A stretch of 64,000 bases of DNA from Girardinichthys multiradiatus (lineage: Eukaryota > Chordata > Actinopteri > Cyprinodontiformes > Goodeidae): assembly GCF_021462225.1 (NCBI RefSeq), contig NC_061796.1, positions 45,298,891 to 45,362,890 on the forward strand, written 5' to 3'. Positions within the stretch are counted from its first letter, which is position 1; every line of letters begins with the position of its first letter. The notes beneath the pieces are model-generated. The model was given only the letters and a program-made list of their open reading frames with translations. It had not been told where the DNA came from and did not search any database. Positions 59,336-64,000 of this stretch are shown one piece after another. Made by a program: the position numbers and the translations under genes.

Positions 59336-60480
59336 GTTTTATTTTCTCTGTGTATTACTTTTTCCGTATCTCAAGCCACCTACACTGCTTGATCTCACTT
59401 TCTGTAAACTGGAAACTTAGAAAAAAAGAGAAACCTCCACAACTAGAAAACTATTCATTTCTTTAGCCCTTCCAACTCTGAAATCATAGCAGAACTTATA
59501 AACTGTCTTTAAACATACAGCCAGTTCAGGATTCACCTCCACCGCTTGAACAATGCAGGTTTTGGAACAGCATACTGCACCTCTTGCTATTTTCAGGAAT
59601 CTCCTTTTTTCAGCTTTTCATCACACTGCATTGCTTCATGTTGTGTTGTTTCGTTTCAATCTGGCAGATAAATCTGTATGATGGACAACCAACATCAACA
59701 TATCTTAATGTGTGGCAGATAACCTGTAATTTAGGAAGTGCCAGTCATTACAATAGAGGACAAACAGAATTGTCTATGTAGATCAGTGACAACATTCAAA
59801 AGCTCTGTAGTTTTTGACTTGATATATTCTATAGGACCCTGGGATGGTTTGTTGACAGTCACGTTAAAAATTTATTTAAAGTGCACAATATCAAGCACCA
59901 TTTGATTCAAACCTCATACACGCTGGTACATTAACCAACGTCATCAGCCAGTAACTAACAACAAATATTCCATACACAGCAAGGACCGTGGAACCGATAA
60001 GGCTGGTAGGGTCTGGACCCAAATCTATTTTTTAGCATCTTGTAAAAGAGAACACAAAAATAAAGTGAGAATTCTAATGGATCATTGCATCTAAACAGCC
60101 AATTGCTTCCGGTGTCAGCATGCGAACAGAGTACACGTAGGAACCAACTGCTTTTAAGCCATCCATCTCTATAACATGTGTTTAGTGCTTTGAACAGTTT
60201 TGACTCATTTGTGATGGCTTGTAAATGCAGAAAGGGGAGTAAGAAGAAGGGCGCTAGCTGAACACTGAAGGCTATGAACTTGTTACTTCAGCAGTGCTGA
60301 GAGAATTTAGTGTCTGAATTTAAATCTTCTTTAACATGCTCAGCTCCTAGCTAGACCAGGTACGACAAGCCCTGCAGGAATAGGTTGAGAAGTCCCGCCC
60401 TTGGAACTTGCAGCTTGCAGCAGATGATTTGAGCCGGTGGGTTGCTAACCCTGAAGACCCGTGCCACTCTTCGTGAAGAC
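59336..60480. other. ntrk1 intron, nothing recognised
   Basis: No gene or named repeat recognised, though L1 5' sequence could extend into its right end. Confidence 0.35.
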
Positions 60481-62050
60481 AACAGTAAGCAAAAGTACAA
60501 AGTCCGTTACCTGAAGAGCCATAGCAGGCATCAGAATATCTGCATCCTTAGTCTACCGGAAGACACTTAAGTGGACACCCCACTCACTTCTTCTCTAACC
60601 TCCTCTGTGAGCCATTGGTTAAATAGGTGCTTCCAACTCCACCTGAGCTTTTTAGATCGCACCTCTCCCTCGCAGCTAAGCTACCCGCAGGGTGCCCAAC
60701 TCACCTTGTGATTTCTTGCCTGCACCAGTACCAGACCAAAGATCTTATCACCCAAGAAGCCAGGAGGAGAGGGAAACTCGACACTTGAGATGCATCCATC
60801 CATACTGCAGAGGACTACAGTACAGATCTCCTCAACAGGCATGACGTTCATGACAGTTCTTGCTTGAAGCCAGCTCTTCTCTTCCCAGTCCGACTTTGTA
60901 CGACCACAGCCCAGTGGTACCAAAAAGCTTTTCAGCTGCATGAATGAGGCTCGACAGTACATTAAGATGCTTCCAAAATCTCTGGATGACTCATAAAGGA
61001 ATGCTACAAATTAAACAGTGACATGGAATGTTAGAGGTTTAATCATCCACCCCATATTAATCACATCTTCTAATACAGATGATGAGAATTTCTTCAAACA
61101 ACTATTTTCCTCTCTACCAGACCTTAATAAATATTCCATATCCAACAGGCTGATTTCAACTGTTGGTTAGACGCAGCTCTAGTCCGCTCATCTGTTAAAA
61201 GTTATGTTATAAACAAATCTGCTTCAGGCATTCTATCCTCAAATAATCGATTGTTTTATTACTGACACTACTGCGCCTACCAGAGCATAGTTTTGTCAGA
61301 CAACGCCCCGATTAATATCTCCCTATCTCTTCCACATCTACCTCTACAAGCTGGGTAATGGCCTTTCAATTCAACGCTGTTGTCGGATGAAACTTTTGTA
61401 AAGTCTATTCAAGATGAGATCCGTTTTCCCCAGAGATTTCCGGCCTTATTGCGTGGGATGCCTTTAAGGTCTATATCAGGGACCAGATTATGGCAGAGTC
61501 CTTATTAAAAAAACAAGACTTGACCTGCTGACCTCCTACTCAGCCCAATGTTTACTTTTGTTTACCGTGACAAAATAAATGAAATTACTGGCAAGCCTAC
61601 TCAAGGGTTCTAAGTCAAGGCAAACTATTTTTAAAACCGCGCTCTACACTTCACAATCACAGACTAACTGCAACACGATCAACAACTTTCTAACTAAACA
61701 TACCATTACTGAAATTCACAAGAACTGCTAACCTAAGATGTCTAGTGTCCTGGGTGACTATGCAATTATAGAGCAAAAATAATATATCTTTTCTGGCTGT
61801 GCTTTATTCCCCACTTTCGTTCTTCTCATTTAACTCAGTTTTAAACCCTGTAATGAAACACTCATTGAAAATATGGGGCCAGTCTAGGAAATACTTTAAA
61901 CTCCAGGGTTTTTCCTCTCCAAGCCCCATTGCATCTAATCAGTTCTTTAAACCATCTATCCAGGATAGTGTGTTTTTACACAGTGGCACAGTCGTGGACT
62001 TGCTCACTTTAAGGACCTTTTCACAGGCAATAAATCAGCATCATTTCAAC
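60480..62050 (+). mobile_element. L1-type LINE, internally deleted
   Basis: Plus strand: a broken ORF1 from about 60530 (ICILSLPEDT, near 60840 DLLNRHDVHDSSCLKPALLF, then a QKAFQLHE remnant). The ORF2 endonuclease start follows (tgacatggaatgttagaggt near 61020, a degraded SDMEC*RF), then LTDTTAP-like text and AWDAFKVYIRDQIMAESLLK near 61460. It resumes with the ORF2 end near 61830: NPVMKHSLKIWGQSRKYFKL and PIASNQFFKPSIQDSVF. The reverse transcriptase core is missing. Inactive. Clade within L1/Tx1 is not resolved. Confidence 0.7.
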
Positions 62051-62876
62051 AACTTAATAAATACAGTATACCACCATCACACGTTTTCTGATATTCACAA
62101 GCCAGAAATTTTTGTCTATTTTGCATGCATGAGGAAAAGTTCCCAATAAACAGACGATTAAATGACAAGAAATGCATTGGCTTACAAAGTGACACAAGTC
62201 ACGGTTCACATCAACCAATGCGTGCATCTTTCTCATGCAGAGAATTACTTATTTACAGCTTTGTTTGCTAATTAGCTTTTACCTATAAATGAAAAAACAA
62301 AAAATCACAGATTTTTCAGGACAGTTTCAACTAAAGATGAAAGCCGCCCCCACCACCCAACTGCAAAATCTTGGTCGAGTTGTAAATACAAAGCTCCACA
62401 TCTGCCTCTCCTTTAGTGTTTCATACTACCGGTGCTTCAGATTCAGCCCCTCCCAACAGATGATGCTATGCTTATCGTTACAGCTCAAGGTCTCTTTTCA
62501 GCGGACCCTGGCTTCTCTGTTAGGTTCACTTTTTGGAAACATTAATAAGTAAAGGATTGCAGCTGATTATCTGCAGTGATGCAGCCCAGACCTCTGTGAT
62601 AACAGGATTATCTGTAGCTGGAGCAGTGGATGCAACTCCTTTAACAGCAGGACTGCATCCAGAAGGTTCACAAGCTTAGAAAGCTGATGAACACCAAGGT
62701 GCCCAAAGCTCTTCTGACCCTTCACCCTCTAAAACGTTTTTTTCAGGTTAATCAAGTTTGATGTTCCTGCACCCATGCATAGATCTTGGTAACAATGGAT
62801 GTTTTAGAAGTGATTCTGTCCAGCATAAAGACAGGTGAGAGCGGTGAGTGTGACATGTTTAATGCTATCAGGGCAC
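62051..62876. other. ntrk1 intron, nothing recognised
   Basis: Short open frames without motifs; possibly further L1 tail at the left. Confidence 0.35.
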
Positions 62877-62886
62877 CACAGTTCTA

Positions 62887-63226
62887 CACAGTATTTTATG
62901 GCCAAAGCATTACATACATCCGATTCTTAATCTATAAAAAAGTCCAGTTTGTTGATGGACCCACCATTGTCGGCAGTAGCAACTTTAACTATTTTGTAAA
63001 CATCTTCCACAAGGTTTAGGACTGTGTTCATAGATGGGAAAACCAGAATTGCAGCCTCCGCTCTAATTCAACCCAAAGGTGTTCAAAGAAGGTTGAGGTC
63101 AGGACTATGTGGGCCAGTCAAGGTTCTCCACACCAAACTTTATACACCTGCAGCCATGGAAGTGATTGGAACACCGGAATTAATTGGTTTGGTTGTGGGA
63201 ACCAATATTTCTGGCAACATAGTTTG
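62887..63226 (+). mobile_element. short non-autonomous DNA transposon, copy 2
   Basis: It has the same body as 19332-19697: gtttgttgatggacccacca, catcttccacaaggtttagg, ggttgaggtcaggactatgt and tgcagccatggaagtgattg. The termini are decayed (cagtattttatggccaaagc; aatatttctggcaacatag). Confidence 0.7.
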
Positions 63227-63640
63227 TATAAATATTATAAAAAATAAAATCTAGAGAACTTTAACATAGTCTTGATTAGTAGTCAATGAAGCATATTGTT
63301 AAATTGTAAATTGACTATGTGACGTCTTTGAATTTTTATTTTCTTTTACTAATAATGATGTCAGTACCATCATCTAACTGTCTAGTACCATGGGCAGCAG
63401 CACCTCAGAGATCCGATTGAAATTAGACTGGATGACTGCTGATGTTGACTAAGAGGAGTAAGTCTGATGTAGGCATACTTAGTCATTATGACCATTTTAA
63501 AAAATTTTGAAATCCCATTTATCAAGAAAATATATATTCAGCATTAAAAGGAAGCTAAATAAAAGCATATTTACCTTTTTATTAACATCAAGAACATTGT
63601 TGGACAGTTTAAACAGGTACATTTAGCCTTTTATCCTGCT
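63227..63640. other. intergenic/intronic, nothing recognised
   Basis: AT-rich sequence with no feature seen. Confidence 0.4.
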
Positions 63641-63644
63641 TGTG

Positions 63645-64000
63645 TCAGGGTTTGTGTAGAGGAGGACCCCGATATGCAGACGAGCAGGCAGCATGACGGT
63701 AAATGAAAGGATTTAATTAACAAAAACTTACTACAGAGGGTGACGGCAAAAACAGACATGGGCAGGCTGGCAAACAGGCTCGGCATGATCAAAAAGGACA
63801 GACATGAACAGAGACGGTGACCCAAAATGTTTCCGCGAGGAATGAACAGAACAGGTGTATATATGGAGCAAGAACCAGGTGAAATGAGGAGACTGAATGC
63901 TAGGTGCAGGTGAACTGAATGAAGACGATTGAAGACAGGAGAGAACAAAACATGGCTGGAGCAAAACAAAAACTCTTGAATACAAATTTAAACACAACTA
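63645..64000. repeat. dispersed repeat or LTR start at window edge
   Basis: From tgtcagggtttgtgtagagg the sequence becomes purine-rich with repeated gacagg/aacagg text, resembling a common fish dispersed repeat that starts TGTCAGGGTT. It runs off the window, so its class cannot be decided. Confidence 0.35.

Noticed and set aside
60681..60962. 93-codon minus-strand frame, at first suspected to be an ntrk1 exon
   Set aside because: No kinase motif; the plus strand reads as L1 ORF1 remains.

Overview
This window is vertebrate nuclear DNA, most likely from a percomorph teleost. The evidence is split genes with clean GT-AG introns, three proteins recognisable as vertebrate orthologues, and a repeat load typical of fish: several Tc1/mariner families, L2-, L1- and I-like LINEs, tRNA-like dispersed repeats and short CA/TG microsatellites. 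There is no bacterial, phage or CRISPR content. The species cannot be fixed by eye.

Layout. (1) Bases 2382-20638, plus strand: 20 exons of smg5, the nonsense-mediated decay factor. They cover all but roughly the first 60 residues, whose exons must lie left of the window. The exons join in phase into 1062 residues plus stop, and the 3' UTR runs to a poly(A) signal near 21799. (2) Bases 21830-32390: an intergenic, transposon-rich stretch with one unassigned first-exon candidate at 24443-24778. (3) Bases about 32395-49298, plus strand: paqr6, a seven-membrane-span progestin/adipoQ receptor, with a 5' leader exon and seven coding exons that join in phase. (4) Bases 49299-55813: intergenic, with one old Tc1-like relic. 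(5) Bases 55814-55999, minus strand: the last coding exon of ntrk1 (TrkA), carrying the end of the kinase domain and the PLC-gamma docking tail. The rest of ntrk1 lies beyond the right edge. (6) Bases 56000-64000: the first part of that large ntrk1 intron, filled with a nearly intact Tc1 element, a second Tc1 relic, a gutted L1 and a short non-autonomous DNA element.

smg5 and paqr6 are also neighbours in mammals, so this is conserved synteny. ntrk1 is on the same chromosome arm in mammals but further away, so its position here reflects fish rearrangement or compaction. The three genes have unrelated jobs (mRNA surveillance, steroid-type membrane receptor, neurotrophin receptor) and show no sign of joint control.

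The main surprises are structural. They include a solo LTR with a 4-bp target duplication inside an L2 LINE, a Tc1 inserted at a TA inside another Tc1, a LINE with a 9-bp duplication inside a Tc1, and two closely similar Tc1 copies in opposite orientation that bracket all of paqr6. Two perfect 16-bp hairpins lie in paqr6 introns. The paqr6 start methionine expected from mammals is replaced by CTG, while the frame stays open upstream and can be spliced to an ATG in the leader exon. I found no convincing new molecular system.
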